From Lachnospiraceae bacterium (lineage in GTDB: Bacteria; Bacillota; Clostridia; Lachnospirales; Lachnospiraceae), in contig JAILLY010000102.1 of the NCBI GenBank assembly GCA_024692905.1, positions 1-64,000 on the forward strand: 64,000 nucleotides of DNA. The letters run 5' to 3'. The notes under the pieces are model-generated. The model was not told where the DNA came from. It made no database searches and worked only from the letters and a program-made list of their open reading frames with translations. Numbering within the stretch: the stretch's first letter is position 1; each line of letters opens with the position of its first letter. Made by a program: the position numbers and the translations under genes. Positions 24,353 to 33,433 of this stretch are shown piece after piece.

Positions 24353-26680
24353 TTGAATTTAAGAAGACCGTTATGCGCCTTCTGTCTCTTTTTCGTCCTC
24401 ATCCTTGCGCTTTTCATGTATTGCTTTGGCAAAAAGGCCGGGAGGAACGAGACAGTGCCGGGCACACGGGTGAACGTTACCGGCAGGATCCGGTCTATGC
24501 AGGAGAAGGACGGCAGGCTGATCCTTCGTCTTAAAAACACATCAGTATCAGATAAAGACATATTGCTGTACCTTTCGGAAAACGATCCGATGACCGAAAA
24601 ACTCCATATTGGTTCTTACATAACTGCGGCAGGCAACGCCTCGGACTTTAAAAAAGCACATAACAGAGGACAGTTTGACGCCGGTTCTTATTATGCCTTA
24701 AGGAATGTCGCCTTTCCTGTATATGATGTGAGTATAAACGGTGTGGACAGCCGCTATTATCCGGTAAGGGATATGCTCTACAGGCTTAAGGAAAGTACGG
24801 ACAGTGTATATGAAAGCTGTTTTGATCCGCGCGAGTACGGCATGGTCAAGGCTCTCGTGCTTGCGGACAGGAGCGATCTTGATCCGGAGATAAGGGATGA
24901 ATACCGGGATGCCGGCATATCCCACATACTTGCACTTTCCGGACTGCATATAGCCACTATGGGCTTCATACTCTTTGGGGCATTAAGAAAGTCGGGACTT
25001 GGTAACGTCCCCTGTTTTTTGCTGGTCTCTTCCGTAATGATAATGTACTGTCTCATGGTCGGTATGCCCGTATCGGCAGTACGTGCCCTGATAATGTTTG
25101 TGATCGCGATGGGTTCTTATCTTGTTCACCGCACGCCGGATCTTAATACGAGCGCGGCGCTTGCCTGCCTTATCATGCTTATCATAAATCCCGACAGCCT
25201 GTATGATCCTTCGTTTCTGCTCTCGTTTTCCGCAGTCATGGGAATAGGCCTTGTTTATCCTGCACTGGTTTTTTTTACAGAGTCATTAAGGGGCCGCGGT
25301 TTCAGGCACGGTCCGGGTATGAGCGGATGTGAACGGGTCTTGAGACGTTTGCGGACGGCGCTTATGGTATCGCTTTCCATCCAGCTTGCCATGCTCCCTT
25401 TTTCTCTGTGGTTCTTTTATCAGGTGCCTGTATATTCGATCCTGCTGAATCTTGTGGTCGTCCCGCTCGCAGCGATACTCCTTCCCGCAGCCATCATTAC
25501 GGGAATACTCGGAGATATTTTCATATTATCCGGGAATCTTCCGGGCCTTAAGACTGTCATGCTTATCCCCGTATATACGGCAAAGGTGATAATACATATG
25601 TATGATGTGCTCATAAGGCTGCAGGAGAAACTCCCGGGAGCCCTGATCGTACCCGGAAGGCCTTCGGGGGTGCAGATGTGTATTTGTATTGCAGTGCTTG
25701 CAGCGGTGACGGCGGCGGGGAATATGTTAAAAAGAAAATACAAAAGTGCGGGCAAGTGCACTGATGCGGAAAAGAAACGTCTAAGGAAGACGACAGCCAT
25801 ATTATCCTTTATATGTTTGGCCGGGACAGGATGCCTGTTTGTCCGGACGGATCCGGGATTTGAGGTGTCGGCTCTTTATGTCGGTCAGGGCCAGTGCTTT
25901 ATCGTACACGGTAAGGATGTGCCGACCGTAATGTTTGACTGCGGAAGTACGGACGAGAAGCAGGCCGCTGAATACACAGTGATCCCGTTCCTAAAATACT
26001 GCGGACTGGGAATGATAGATACCGTGTTCATCTCACACCTGGACAACGATCATGTGAACGCCCTCATTGATATGCTGGATGAAAAGAACCGCTGTATAAG
26101 GATAAAGAGGATAGTGATCCCGGGAAGCTTATCACAGGAGGGAAGCGATAATCACAAGCTGCTTACGGATGCCGCGAAAAAGGCCGGCGTGAAGATATAC
26201 ACGATGAGAGAGGGTTGCCGTATCAAGTGGAAAAGAATGACTGTCACATGCCTTTACCCGGGCGATGAGGATGAAGGAGCCCTGACGGATATAAATGAAG
26301 GCTCGCTCGTGCTGTCGCTTAAATACAATGTATGTGGGGACAAAATGTTCGGGGCTCTGTTTACGGGGGATATAAGTTCGGAGGCGGAGGATGAACTCAT
26401 AAGGCGCGGAGCGGGAGAGCACGATATGCTCCAGGTTGCACATCACGGTTCCAGGTTTTCCGCAAATGAAAGCTTTTTGGAAACCGTTTCACCCCGAATT
26501 GCAGTGATATCGGCCGGGAAAGACAATCCATACGGTCATCCGCATGAGGGAACGCTGAAGCTCCTGGATCTTATGCACTCGACGGATACTTTCATAACAT
26601 TCAGGGACGGCGAAACGGATGTTGACGTTAAAGAGGAAGACGGCAGGCTTTTGTTTGGGATAAGATGCCATGACAGGTGA
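24353..26680 (+). CDS. comEC: ComEC/Rec2 DNA-uptake channel protein
   Basis: 775 residues; TTG start at 24353 after GGGAGG. N-terminal DUF4131-like region with two helices, a competence domain with multiple membrane helices (about 180-460; L-A-L-S-G-L-H-I is the family signature), and a C-terminal metallo-beta-lactamase-like domain with V-G-Q-G-Q-C, S-H-L-D-N-D-H and A-H-H-G-S. It moves single-stranded DNA across the membrane; the C-terminal domain is thought to degrade the second strand. Metal ligands look intact. comEA lies upstream in the same gene run. Confidence 0.95.
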   Translation: MNLRRPLCAFCLFFVLILALFMYCFGKKAGRNETVPGTRVNVTGRIRSMQEKDGRLILRLKNTSVSDKDILLYLSENDPMTEKLHIGSYITAAGNASDFKKAHNRGQFDAGSYYALRNVAFPVYDVSINGVDSRYYPVRDMLYRLKESTDSVYESCFDPREYGMVKALVLADRSDLDPEIRDEYRDAGISHILALSGLHIATMGFILFGALRKSGLGNVPCFLLVSSVMIMYCLMVGMPVSAVRALIMFVIAMGSYLVHRTPDLNTSAALACLIMLIINPDSLYDPSFLLSFSAVMGIGLVYPALVFFTESLRGRGFRHGPGMSGCERVLRRLRTALMVSLSIQLAMLPFSLWFFYQVPVYSILLNLVVVPLAAILLPAAIITGILGDIFILSGNLPGLKTVMLIPVYTAKVIIHMYDVLIRLQEKLPGALIVPGRPSGVQMCICIAVLAAVTAAGNMLKRKYKSAGKCTDAEKKRLRKTTAILSFICLAGTGCLFVRTDPGFEVSALYVGQGQCFIVHGKDVPTVMFDCGSTDEKQAAEYTVIPFLKYCGLGMIDTVFISHLDNDHVNALIDMLDEKNRCIRIKRIVIPGSLSQEGSDNHKLLTDAAKKAGVKIYTMREGCRIKWKRMTVTCLYPGDEDEGALTDINEGSLVLSLKYNVCGDKMFGALFTGDISSEAEDELIRRGAGEHDMLQVAHHGSRFSANESFLETVSPRIAVISAGKDNPYGHPHEGTLKLLDLMHSTDTFITFRDGETDVDVKEEDGRLLFGIRCHDR

Positions 26681-26724
26681 GGGATCACTCTGATGCCGTT
26701 TCTGTGGCATAAGGGATTTCCATG

Positions 26725-26733
26725 TGATATAAT
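26725..26733 (+). promoter_or_regulatory. Extended -10 promoter for a leaderless holA transcript
   Basis: TG-A-TATAAT at 26725-26733, with the holA ATG only 6 bases after the -10 element, so the mRNA would start at or within a base or two of the ATG. No good -35 is visible and no ribosome site lies before the ATG. Confidence 0.5.
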
Positions 26734-26739
26734 GGCGGT

Positions 26740-27768
26740 ATGAAAAGCATAGATTCGGACATAAAGAACGGCAGGATACGGAATATCTATCTGCTCATCG
26801 GCGTTGAGCCGTATCTGATACATATGTACAGGGACAGGCTTGTAAATGCACTTGTCGGCAGTGATGATGAAATAAACTGCAAAAGGTATACGGGCACGAT
26901 CGGTGATATGAATGCCCTTATCGAATATGCGGACACGGTACCTTTTTTTTCCGACAGGAAGGTTTTGGTCCTTGAAGATACCGGTCTGTTCAAGTCATCG
27001 GATGATACGCTGGCGTCATATCTTAAGGTTATGCCGGATACCACTCATATCATCTTTGTTGAATGTTATTCGGGATCCAGGTCTGAGGAACGCAAATATG
27101 AGAAAGCCCTCATAGACAAACGATATAAGCTGTACAAGACCGTTCACGAACTCGGAAGGATCATAGAGTTTAAACGGATGAGCCCCGATGTGCTCACCAG
27201 GTGGCTTCTTAAGAAATTTTCCGATGAGGGACTGAATATAACCAGAAATGCGATGGACCGCCTGCTTGAGTATGTAGGCGATGATATGATGATGCTCGAT
27301 AACGAAGCGGCAAAACTGACGGGCTACCGCCTCGGACACGGTTCCATCGATGAGGACGATGTTAAGGCGATATGTACAAGAAACATCGCAAATGATATAT
27401 TTGAGATGACCGGAGCGATCGCATCCGGAAACGGACATAAGGCGCTTAAGCTATATTACGATCTTCTGGCGCTTAAGGAAAGTCCGATAAGGATACTTGC
27501 TCTCATCGGCAGAGAATTCAACCTGCTCTTACGGGTAAAGTCCATAAGGCAAAAAGGCGGGGGTAAGGATGACATCGTGAAGGAAACGGGTATAAATCCG
27601 TATTTTGCCGGTAAATACATTACGATCGCGGAGCGCCTCGGATATGATTATCTGAAGGGCGCGATAAAGGATTGCGTTGACACCGAGGAGGATTTTAAGC
27701 AGGGTCGTCTCGGTGACTGTATCGGAGTTGAACTCCTTATTGTAAAATATACATCCAAAAAGAGGTAG
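26740..27768 (+). CDS. holA: DNA polymerase III delta subunit
   Basis: 342 residues, normal for HolA, the clamp-loader subunit that opens the beta clamp. Conserved features: Y-L-L-I-G-V-E-P-Y-L near the start, the N-terminal region with F-F-S-D-R-K-V-L-V-L, and the L-A-L-I-G-R-E-F-N-L-L region in the C-terminal collar domain. The ATG at 26740 has no Shine-Dalgarno but sits just after an extended -10, suggesting a leaderless message. In many Firmicutes holA follows comEC, as here. Confidence 0.94.
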   Translation: MKSIDSDIKNGRIRNIYLLIGVEPYLIHMYRDRLVNALVGSDDEINCKRYTGTIGDMNALIEYADTVPFFSDRKVLVLEDTGLFKSSDDTLASYLKVMPDTTHIIFVECYSGSRSEERKYEKALIDKRYKLYKTVHELGRIIEFKRMSPDVLTRWLLKKFSDEGLNITRNAMDRLLEYVGDDMMMLDNEAAKLTGYRLGHGSIDEDDVKAICTRNIANDIFEMTGAIASGNGHKALKLYYDLLALKESPIRILALIGREFNLLLRVKSIRQKGGGKDDIVKETGINPYFAGKYITIAERLGYDYLKGAIKDCVDTEEDFKQGRLGDCIGVELLIVKYTSKKR

Positions 27769-27771
27769 GAG

Positions 27772-28335
27772 ATGGCGGATATGAGAGAAGAACCAAAGGC
27801 ATTGCAGGTATATAAGCATTTTAAGGGGACATATTATCAGGTGGTTGCCGTAGCGGCGCATTCGGAAACGGGAGAAAAGCTGGTCATATACAGACCGCTT
27901 TTTGAGCCGGAACGGGTATACGCCAGACCCCTTGAGATGTTTTTAAGTGAGGTGGATCATAAGAAATATCCTGATGTGAAGCAGAAATGGAGGTTTGCTC
28001 TTTCAACGGGACAGGTTAAGGCCGCAGAGGTCTCAAAAGAACGTAAGGATGATGATGCCGTTCCCTGCGTTTGTCCGGAGGAAACATCCCCAAATGACAC
28101 GGATGACGGGTCTGTGGGAGATGACTTTCTTGACAGGTTTTTAAATGCCGGCTCCTATGAAGAGAAGCTTGATATCTTTGCCGGAATGAGGGGGAGAATA
28201 ACTGCCGGTGATATTGAAAATATCGCGACGGTAATGGATATGGAATTTTTGTCGAGTTCCGTTGAGGGTAGATATAACGAGATGTTAAACTGCCTTAAGA
28301 TGCGCGCGAAGTATGAATGCAACAGACTTAGATAG
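27772..28335 (+). CDS. DUF1653 domain protein
   Basis: 187 residues, cytosolic. The N-terminal 70 residues match the DUF1653 pattern (Y-K-H-F-K-G-T-Y-Y-Q-V...H-S-E-T-G-E-K-L-V-I-Y-R-P-L), a small beta-rich domain of unknown function. The C-terminal part has an acidic linker and two helices (F-L-D-R-F-L-N-A-G-S-Y-E-E-K). It starts 3 bases after holA, so is translated from the same mRNA. Confidence 0.85.
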   Translation: MADMREEPKALQVYKHFKGTYYQVVAVAAHSETGEKLVIYRPLFEPERVYARPLEMFLSEVDHKKYPDVKQKWRFALSTGQVKAAEVSKERKDDDAVPCVCPEETSPNDTDDGSVGDDFLDRFLNAGSYEEKLDIFAGMRGRITAGDIENIATVMDMEFLSSSVEGRYNEMLNCLKMRAKYECNRLR

Positions 28336-28355
28336 AGAGGAATGGTTTACATAAT

Positions 28356-29375
28356 ATGAAATTACTGAGTATTGCGATACCTTGCTATAATTCACAGGAC
28401 TATATGAGGAAGGCAATAGAATGCCTCCTTCCGGGCGGAGATGACGTTGAGATACTGGTCGTAAATGACGGATCTTCCGATGATACGGCTTCAATAGCGG
28501 ATGAATATGAGAAGCGTTATCCCGGCATAGTACGGGCCATCCATCAGGAAAACAAAGGACATGGCGGTGCCGTGAACACCGGGATCGCAAATGCGACCGG
28601 AATGTATTTCAAGGTCCTTGATTCGGATGACTGGTTTAAGGAAGAGGCATATATCAGTGTTCTTGAAAAATTAAGGGATATCGTTGGCGGAAGCACAGTA
28701 CTCGATCTTATGATCTGCAATTTCGTATATGATAAGGTCGGTAAGGAGCATAAGAAGGTCATGACATATAAGTCGGCGCTTCCGGTTGATGAGATGTTTA
28801 CATGGAATGATGTGAAACACTTCAAAAAAGGACAGTATCTTCTTATGCACTCGGTGATCTACCGGACAAAGCTGCTCAAGGAGTGCGGAATGGTGCTGCC
28901 CGAGCATACTTTTTATGTTGATAACATATTTGTTTTTGAACCTCTTCCGTTTGTCAAGACAATGTATTACATGGATGTGAACCTGTACAGGTATTATATA
29001 GGCAGGGAGGACCAGTCTGTAAACGAGGAGATAATGATCAAAAGGATTGACCAGCAGATCAGGGTGAATAAACTCATGATCGGCTATATGGCCGGAACCA
29101 AAAGGTGCATAAATCCAAAGCTTGAGAAATACATGCTCAATTATCTCGACATTATGATGACCATATCATCCATTTTCCTTATCAAGGACGGCAGCGAAGA
29201 GGCACTCAGGAAGAAGAAGGATCTTTGGGAGTATCTTAAGGACAATGACAGCCGTGACTATTTCAGGCTGCGCTTCGGACTTCTCGGAACATCCATGAAC
29301 ATGCCCGGAAAGGGAGGCAGAAAGATATCGGTGCTCGAGTATAAGATAGCGCAGAGATTTGTAGGATTTAATTGA
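28356..29375 (+). CDS. Family 2 glycosyltransferase
   Basis: 339 residues with a GT-A fold: I-A-I-P-C-Y-N-S at the N-terminus, V-V-N-D-G-S-S-D-D-T for nucleotide-sugar binding and L-D-S-D-D-W as the DxD-type metal site. The C-terminal part is helical and has no clear membrane helix, unlike polyprenyl-sugar transferases with anchors. Substrate unknown; surface polysaccharide or teichoic acid synthesis is likely given the envelope genes downstream. Preceded by AGAGAGGAA at a long distance from the ATG. Confidence 0.92.
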   Translation: MKLLSIAIPCYNSQDYMRKAIECLLPGGDDVEILVVNDGSSDDTASIADEYEKRYPGIVRAIHQENKGHGGAVNTGIANATGMYFKVLDSDDWFKEEAYISVLEKLRDIVGGSTVLDLMICNFVYDKVGKEHKKVMTYKSALPVDEMFTWNDVKHFKKGQYLLMHSVIYRTKLLKECGMVLPEHTFYVDNIFVFEPLPFVKTMYYMDVNLYRYYIGREDQSVNEEIMIKRIDQQIRVNKLMIGYMAGTKRCINPKLEKYMLNYLDIMMTISSIFLIKDGSEEALRKKKDLWEYLKDNDSRDYFRLRFGLLGTSMNMPGKGGRKISVLEYKIAQRFVGFN

Positions 29376-29386
29376 CGTTTCGGTTA

Positions 29387-29415
29387 TTGTGTTTTGGGGT
29401 AAGTTCCTATATAAT
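29387..29415 (+). promoter_or_regulatory. Putative promoter of glyA
   Basis: TTGTGT (29387-29392), 17-base spacer, perfect TATAAT (29410-29415). The expected leader of about 45 bases contains only a strong ribosome site, CGGAGG. Confidence 0.65.
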
Positions 29416-29466
29416 GGTACGAGGATTTTGAACAATCAATCAATGTGACGATAACGGAGGTAAATT

Positions 29467-30705
29467 ATGTATTCACTGGATGAAGTAAGGGCAGTCGATC
29501 CCGAGATCGCGGACGCCATAGTAAAGGAGCAGGAGAGACAGAACAGTCATATCGAGCTCATTGCTTCGGAAAACTGGGTCAGCAAGGCAGTCATGGCTGC
29601 GATGGGAAGCCCGCTTACGAATAAATACGCGGAAGGATATCCCGGAAAGAGATATTACGGAGGATGTGACTGCGTGGATATCGTTGAAGATCTTGCAAGA
29701 GAGAGAGCCAAGAAGCTTTTCGGCTGCGATTACGTAAATGTCCAGCCTCATTCGGGAGCCCAGGCGAATATGGCTGTGTTCTTTGCAATGCTCGAACCCG
29801 GTGATACTTTCATGGGGATGAACCTTGACCACGGCGGACATCTGTCTCACGGATCACCTGTGAATATGTCGGGTAAATATTTCAACTGTGTACATTACGG
29901 AGTCAATGATGACGGTTTCATCGATTACGACGAGGTAAGGCGCATCGCGCTTGAGTGCAAGCCCAGGATGATCCTTGCAGGTGCCAGCGCATATGCAAGA
30001 AAGATCGATTTTAAGAAGTTCAGGGAGATATGCGATGAGGTTGGTGCATATCTTATGGTAGATATGGCTCATATAGCCGGACTTGTTGCTTCCGGATATC
30101 ATGAAAGCCCCATACCTTATGCCGATGTTGTAACGACCACGACTCATAAGACTCTCCGCGGTCCCAGGGGCGGCATGATCCTCTGCAATCAGGAGGCGGC
30201 CGATAAGTTCAATTTCAACAAGGCGATATTCCCCGGAACACAGGGCGGCCCGCTCATGCATGTGATCGCTGCAAAGGCAGTATGTTTAAAGGAAGCGCTT
30301 TCTCCCGAGTTTAAGGAATACGGAAAGAACATAATCGATAATGCCCAGGCGCTCGCAAAAGGCCTGCTTGACAGGGGGCTCAGTATAGTTTCCGGCGGTA
30401 CGGATAATCATCTTATGCTCCTTGACTTAAGGCCTCAGGGACTTACCGGTAAGGAGATAGAGAAGCTTCTTGACGAGGCTCATATCACGGCCAATAAGAA
30501 CACCGTTCCCAACGATCCTCAGAAGGCATTCGTTACGAGCGGGATAAGGCTCGGAACACCTGCGGTAACCTCCCGCGGGATGAATACCGCAGATATGGAC
30601 AGGATAGCGGAGGCCATTTCGTATGTGGTAAAGGAAGGTGCCGACGGCGTTTCAAAGGCACGTGCCATAGTTGATGAACTGACGGCAAAATATCCGCTCA
30701 TCTGA
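29467..30705 (+). CDS. glyA: Serine hydroxymethyltransferase
   Basis: Interconverts serine and glycine with tetrahydrofolate, feeding one-carbon metabolism. 412 residues. The PLP lysine is in [14 protein letters not shown], with [16 protein letters not shown] and H-S-G-A-Q-A-N upstream as expected. It has its own promoter and a stem-loop after the stop, so appears monocistronic. Confidence 0.98.
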   Translation: MYSLDEVRAVDPEIADAIVKEQERQNSHIELIASENWVSKAVMAAMGSPLTNKYAEGYPGKRYYGGCDCVDIVEDLARERAKKLFGCDYVNVQPHSGAQANMAVFFAMLEPGDTFMGMNLDHGGHLSHGSPVNMSGKYFNCVHYGVNDDGFIDYDEVRRIALECKPRMILAGASAYARKIDFKKFREICDEVGAYLMVDMAHIAGLVASGYHESPIPYADVVTTTTHKTLRGPRGGMILCNQEAADKFNFNKAIFPGTQGGPLMHVIAAKAVCLKEALSPEFKEYGKNIIDNAQALAKGLLDRGLSIVSGGTDNHLMLLDLRPQGLTGKEIEKLLDEAHITANKNTVPNDPQKAFVTSGIRLGTPAVTSRGMNTADMDRIAEAISYVVKEGADGVSKARAIVDELTAKYPLI

Positions 30706-30728
30706 GTATTGATATACCGGTCTTTTGC

Positions 30729-30763
30729 AGCCACCGTATCGTGGGGTCAGTGATACGGTGGCT
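30729..30763 (+). terminator. Stem-loop after glyA, probable terminator
   Basis: A perfect 12-bp stem (AGCCACCGTATC with GATACGGTGGCT) around an 11-base loop. It lacks a good T run (GTATATATG follows), so termination efficiency is uncertain. Confidence 0.55.
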
Positions 30764-30789
30764 GTATATATGCATGCGGGGGAGTGCAG

Positions 30790-32157
30790 ATGATCTTTTC
30801 TTCTTTACTGTTTATCTTCTGGTTCATACCGATATTCTTCACGGTTTATTATCTTGTCCCGAAGAAACTCAAAAATCCCGTACTTTTTGCGGGGAGTATG
30901 ATCTTTTACGGCTGGGGTGAGCCTAAATACCTCATACTTTTGGCAGTTTCGATCCTTGTCAATTATCTGGCGGGTATACTGATCGGTCGCTTCAGGGAAA
31001 AGGCGGGCAGGCTCATCCTTGCCGCTGCTGTCGTATTTGACATCGGCATGCTTTTCTTTTTTAAGTACATTAATTTCTTTATCGATAACATAAATGCGGT
31101 CAGTAATGCGGGTATCGGCAGGGTTGACATAACTTTACCGCTTGGGATCAGCTTTTATACATTTCAGATCATGTCATATATCATAGATCTGTACAGAGGC
31201 AGGGTGCCGGTTGAGAGATCGGTCATTTCTTTGGGTACATACCTTTGTATGTTCCCGCAGCTGATAGCCGGTCCGATAGTAGTTTACAGTGATGTGTCCG
31301 CTGCACTTGCGTCAAGGGACATTACGATAATAAACATACGTGAGGGACTGGAGATGTTTGTCCTTGGACTTGGTTCAAAGGTGCTTATCGCCAACAATGC
31401 GGGAGAGTACTGGAAAGAACTTGAGCAGACAGGATACGGAAACATCACGGCTCCGATGGCATGGCTGGGCATGCTTGCCTATACTATACAGATTTATTTT
31501 GATTTCAACGGTTATTCGATGATGGCCATAGGACTTGGAAAGATGCTGGGTTTTGAGTTCCCTAAGAACTTTGATCTTCCGTATATTTCCCGTTCGATGA
31601 CAGAATACTGGAGGAGATGGCATATGACCCTGAGCGGATGGTTCAGGGATTATCTGTATATCCCTCTTGGCGGAAACAGAAAGGGTAGATACAGAACGGT
31701 ATTCAACCTTTTTGTTGTGTGGTTTGTTACCGGATTCTGGCATGGTGCCGACTGGAACTTTATTTTATGGGGACTTTACTTCTTTGTCCTTCTCATGATC
31801 GAACGGGCAGGATTCGGCGGATTCCTTAAGAAACACCGTCTGCTCTCGCATGTATATTCGTTGCTTGCGATAGGTTTCGGATGGATGCTTTTTGCCATCA
31901 CGGATCTAAAGCTTCTTGTCCTGTATCTGTCAAGGCTGTTTACGGGAGGCTTCGGGGGGATACTTTTCTATCTCAGGAATTACGGTGTCATCCTTTTGGC
32001 AGGGTGTCTTCTTGCATCGGGTCTCGGACACAGGGTTTATGACAGGATAAAGAGAAATAACGTATTGAATGCCGGGCTGCTGACGGCGGTCTTTCTGCTG
32101 TGTGTCGCATTCCTGGCCGATGCATCATTTAATCCGTTTTTGTATTTCAGGTTCTGA
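30790..32157 (+). CDS. MBOAT-family O-acyltransferase (AlgI-like)
   Basis: 455 residues with about ten membrane helices. The family signature R-R-W-H-M-T-L-S-G-W-F-R-D-Y-L-Y-I-P-L-G-G is followed by the catalytic His in G-F-W-H-G-A-D-W. AlgI/DltB-type proteins move acyl groups across the membrane for O-acylation of exported polysaccharide. The ATG at 30790 follows GGGGGAG; an in-frame GTG at 30784 overlaps that site. It is followed after 8 bases by a DHHW/AlgJ-like gene, its usual partner. Confidence 0.93.
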   Translation: MIFSSLLFIFWFIPIFFTVYYLVPKKLKNPVLFAGSMIFYGWGEPKYLILLAVSILVNYLAGILIGRFREKAGRLILAAAVVFDIGMLFFFKYINFFIDNINAVSNAGIGRVDITLPLGISFYTFQIMSYIIDLYRGRVPVERSVISLGTYLCMFPQLIAGPIVVYSDVSAALASRDITIINIREGLEMFVLGLGSKVLIANNAGEYWKELEQTGYGNITAPMAWLGMLAYTIQIYFDFNGYSMMAIGLGKMLGFEFPKNFDLPYISRSMTEYWRRWHMTLSGWFRDYLYIPLGGNRKGRYRTVFNLFVVWFVTGFWHGADWNFILWGLYFFVLLMIERAGFGGFLKKHRLLSHVYSLLAIGFGWMLFAITDLKLLVLYLSRLFTGGFGGILFYLRNYGVILLAGCLLASGLGHRVYDRIKRNNVLNAGLLTAVFLLCVAFLADASFNPFLYFRF

Positions 32158-32165
32158 CAGGGAAA

Positions 32166-33296
32166 ATGATAAGAAAAGTAAAAGACAATATTTTTGCGGT
32201 CATAATTGCATTATTGATATTTGCGGGTTTTGCCGGATATTTGTTCGGAAATGACGGGGAATTCTCGGAAACCGAGAACAGATTCCTTGCAAAGAGGCCC
32301 GCTCTGACGTTATCTTCACTTTCCGACGGAAGTTTTATGGAGAGGTTTGAACTCTATACCATGGAACAGCTCCCGTTTCGCGATGCTTTCATAAATCTTA
32401 AGTCATTTGCGGGCAAGATGATGCTTAAGAATGAGAACAACGGGATAGTCTTGGGAAGTGACGGATATCTGTTTGAAAAGCTTATAAGTACGGGAGAACA
32501 GTTTGAAAAGAACAAGGCACAGATATATGATTTTGCCGGTTCGGGTGAACGGGATATAAACATATGCATCATCCCGAATTCGTGCGAGATAAAAAAAGAC
32601 TGCCTTCCTGCCGGGTTCCCCGGCGTGTCCCAACGGGAAGAGATAGAAGAGTTTTATAACGGGCTGTCGGCTTATGATAACGTGACCGTAGCCGATGTCG
32701 GCGGGATTCTTAATGAGCATGCGGATGAGTACATCTATTACAGGACGGATCATCACTGGACCACGCTCGGGGCATATTACGGGTACCGCAGGCTTTGCGA
32801 CGTTATGGGTCTTGAGGGTTTGGACGCAGAAAAGCTTGAGGGACAAAAACGCACCCGTGACGGGTTTTACGGGACCTATTATTCGAAGTACAGGGGAGGC
32901 GGGATAAAGCCGGATACGATCACCTATTATGATATCCCCGTATCCCGTTTTGAAACCGGAGGAACGGAGTATGAGTCCATGTATGATGAGGATAAGCTTG
33001 AGACGTATGATAAATATGCGATGTTCATGCATGGCAATGAAGGACTCAGCGTGATCGGTGCAGCGGATGACGGACGAGTCAGAAGGGATGAACTCATACT
33101 ATTCAAGGATTCGTATTCCAACTGCCTTATTCCTTTCCTGACTTATGATTATGACAGTATCATTGTCGTGGATCTGAGATACTACGGTGAGTCTGTGAGC
33201 GGTCTTCTCAAGGAGCATCCGTCGGCTGATGTGCTCATTATGTATAATTTTATGTTTTTTGTTGAGGACAATCACTTTTACAGGCTTTCCGGATAA
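32166..33296 (+). CDS. DHHW-family (AlgJ/SGNH-like) O-acetylation protein
   Basis: 376 residues with an N-terminal membrane helix (about 10-30). The motif Y-R-T-D-H-H-W-T places the catalytic Asp and His of a DHHW protein, and L-F-K-D-S-Y-S near the C-terminus resembles the block containing the Ser nucleophile. It acts on the outer face of the membrane, taking acetyl groups from the MBOAT partner just upstream to a surface polymer. Acceptor unknown. Confidence 0.88.
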   Translation: MIRKVKDNIFAVIIALLIFAGFAGYLFGNDGEFSETENRFLAKRPALTLSSLSDGSFMERFELYTMEQLPFRDAFINLKSFAGKMMLKNENNGIVLGSDGYLFEKLISTGEQFEKNKAQIYDFAGSGERDINICIIPNSCEIKKDCLPAGFPGVSQREEIEEFYNGLSAYDNVTVADVGGILNEHADEYIYYRTDHHWTTLGAYYGYRRLCDVMGLEGLDAEKLEGQKRTRDGFYGTYYSKYRGGGIKPDTITYYDIPVSRFETGGTEYESMYDEDKLETYDKYAMFMHGNEGLSVIGAADDGRVRRDELILFKDSYSNCLIPFLTYDYDSIIVVDLRYYGESVSGLLKEHPSADVLIMYNFMFFVEDNHFYRLSG

Positions 33297-33305
33297 AGTT
33301 GATGC

Positions 33306-33334
33306 TTGCATGTTTGGCACATAGTTGCTATATT
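33306..33334 (+). promoter_or_regulatory. Putative promoter of the SGNH hydrolase gene
   Basis: TTGCAT (33306-33311), 17-base spacer, TATATT (33329-33334). The surrounding 12-mer GATGCTTGCATG at 33301-33312 recurs around the -35 of the ilvE promoter. Confidence 0.6.
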
Positions 33335-33352
33335 GTAAATGCGAAGTTGCTT

Positions 33353-33404
33353 AAAGGGGGAGGGGATACCCTTTTTGCACTGACATATTGGTCGCACGAC
33401 CGAT
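33353..33404 (+). promoter_or_regulatory. Leader with a T-tailed hairpin and a short palindrome
   Basis: AAAGGG (33353-33358) pairs with CCCTTT (33369-33374) and runs into five T (33372-33376), a weak early terminator. GGTCGCACGACC (33390-33401) is a near-perfect palindrome that could be a hairpin or a repressor site. I recognise no known riboswitch. Confidence 0.35.
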
Positions 33405-33433
33405 AAGGGGAATCGAAGATAAGGGGAAAAGGT

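Noticed and set aside
29422..29466. Glycine riboswitch before glyA
   Set aside because: The leader after the proposed promoter is only about 45 bases, too short for an aptamer.
33341..33433. c-di-GMP or c-di-AMP riboswitch before the SGNH gene
   Set aside because: The region is too short and I could not place the conserved core bases of either class.
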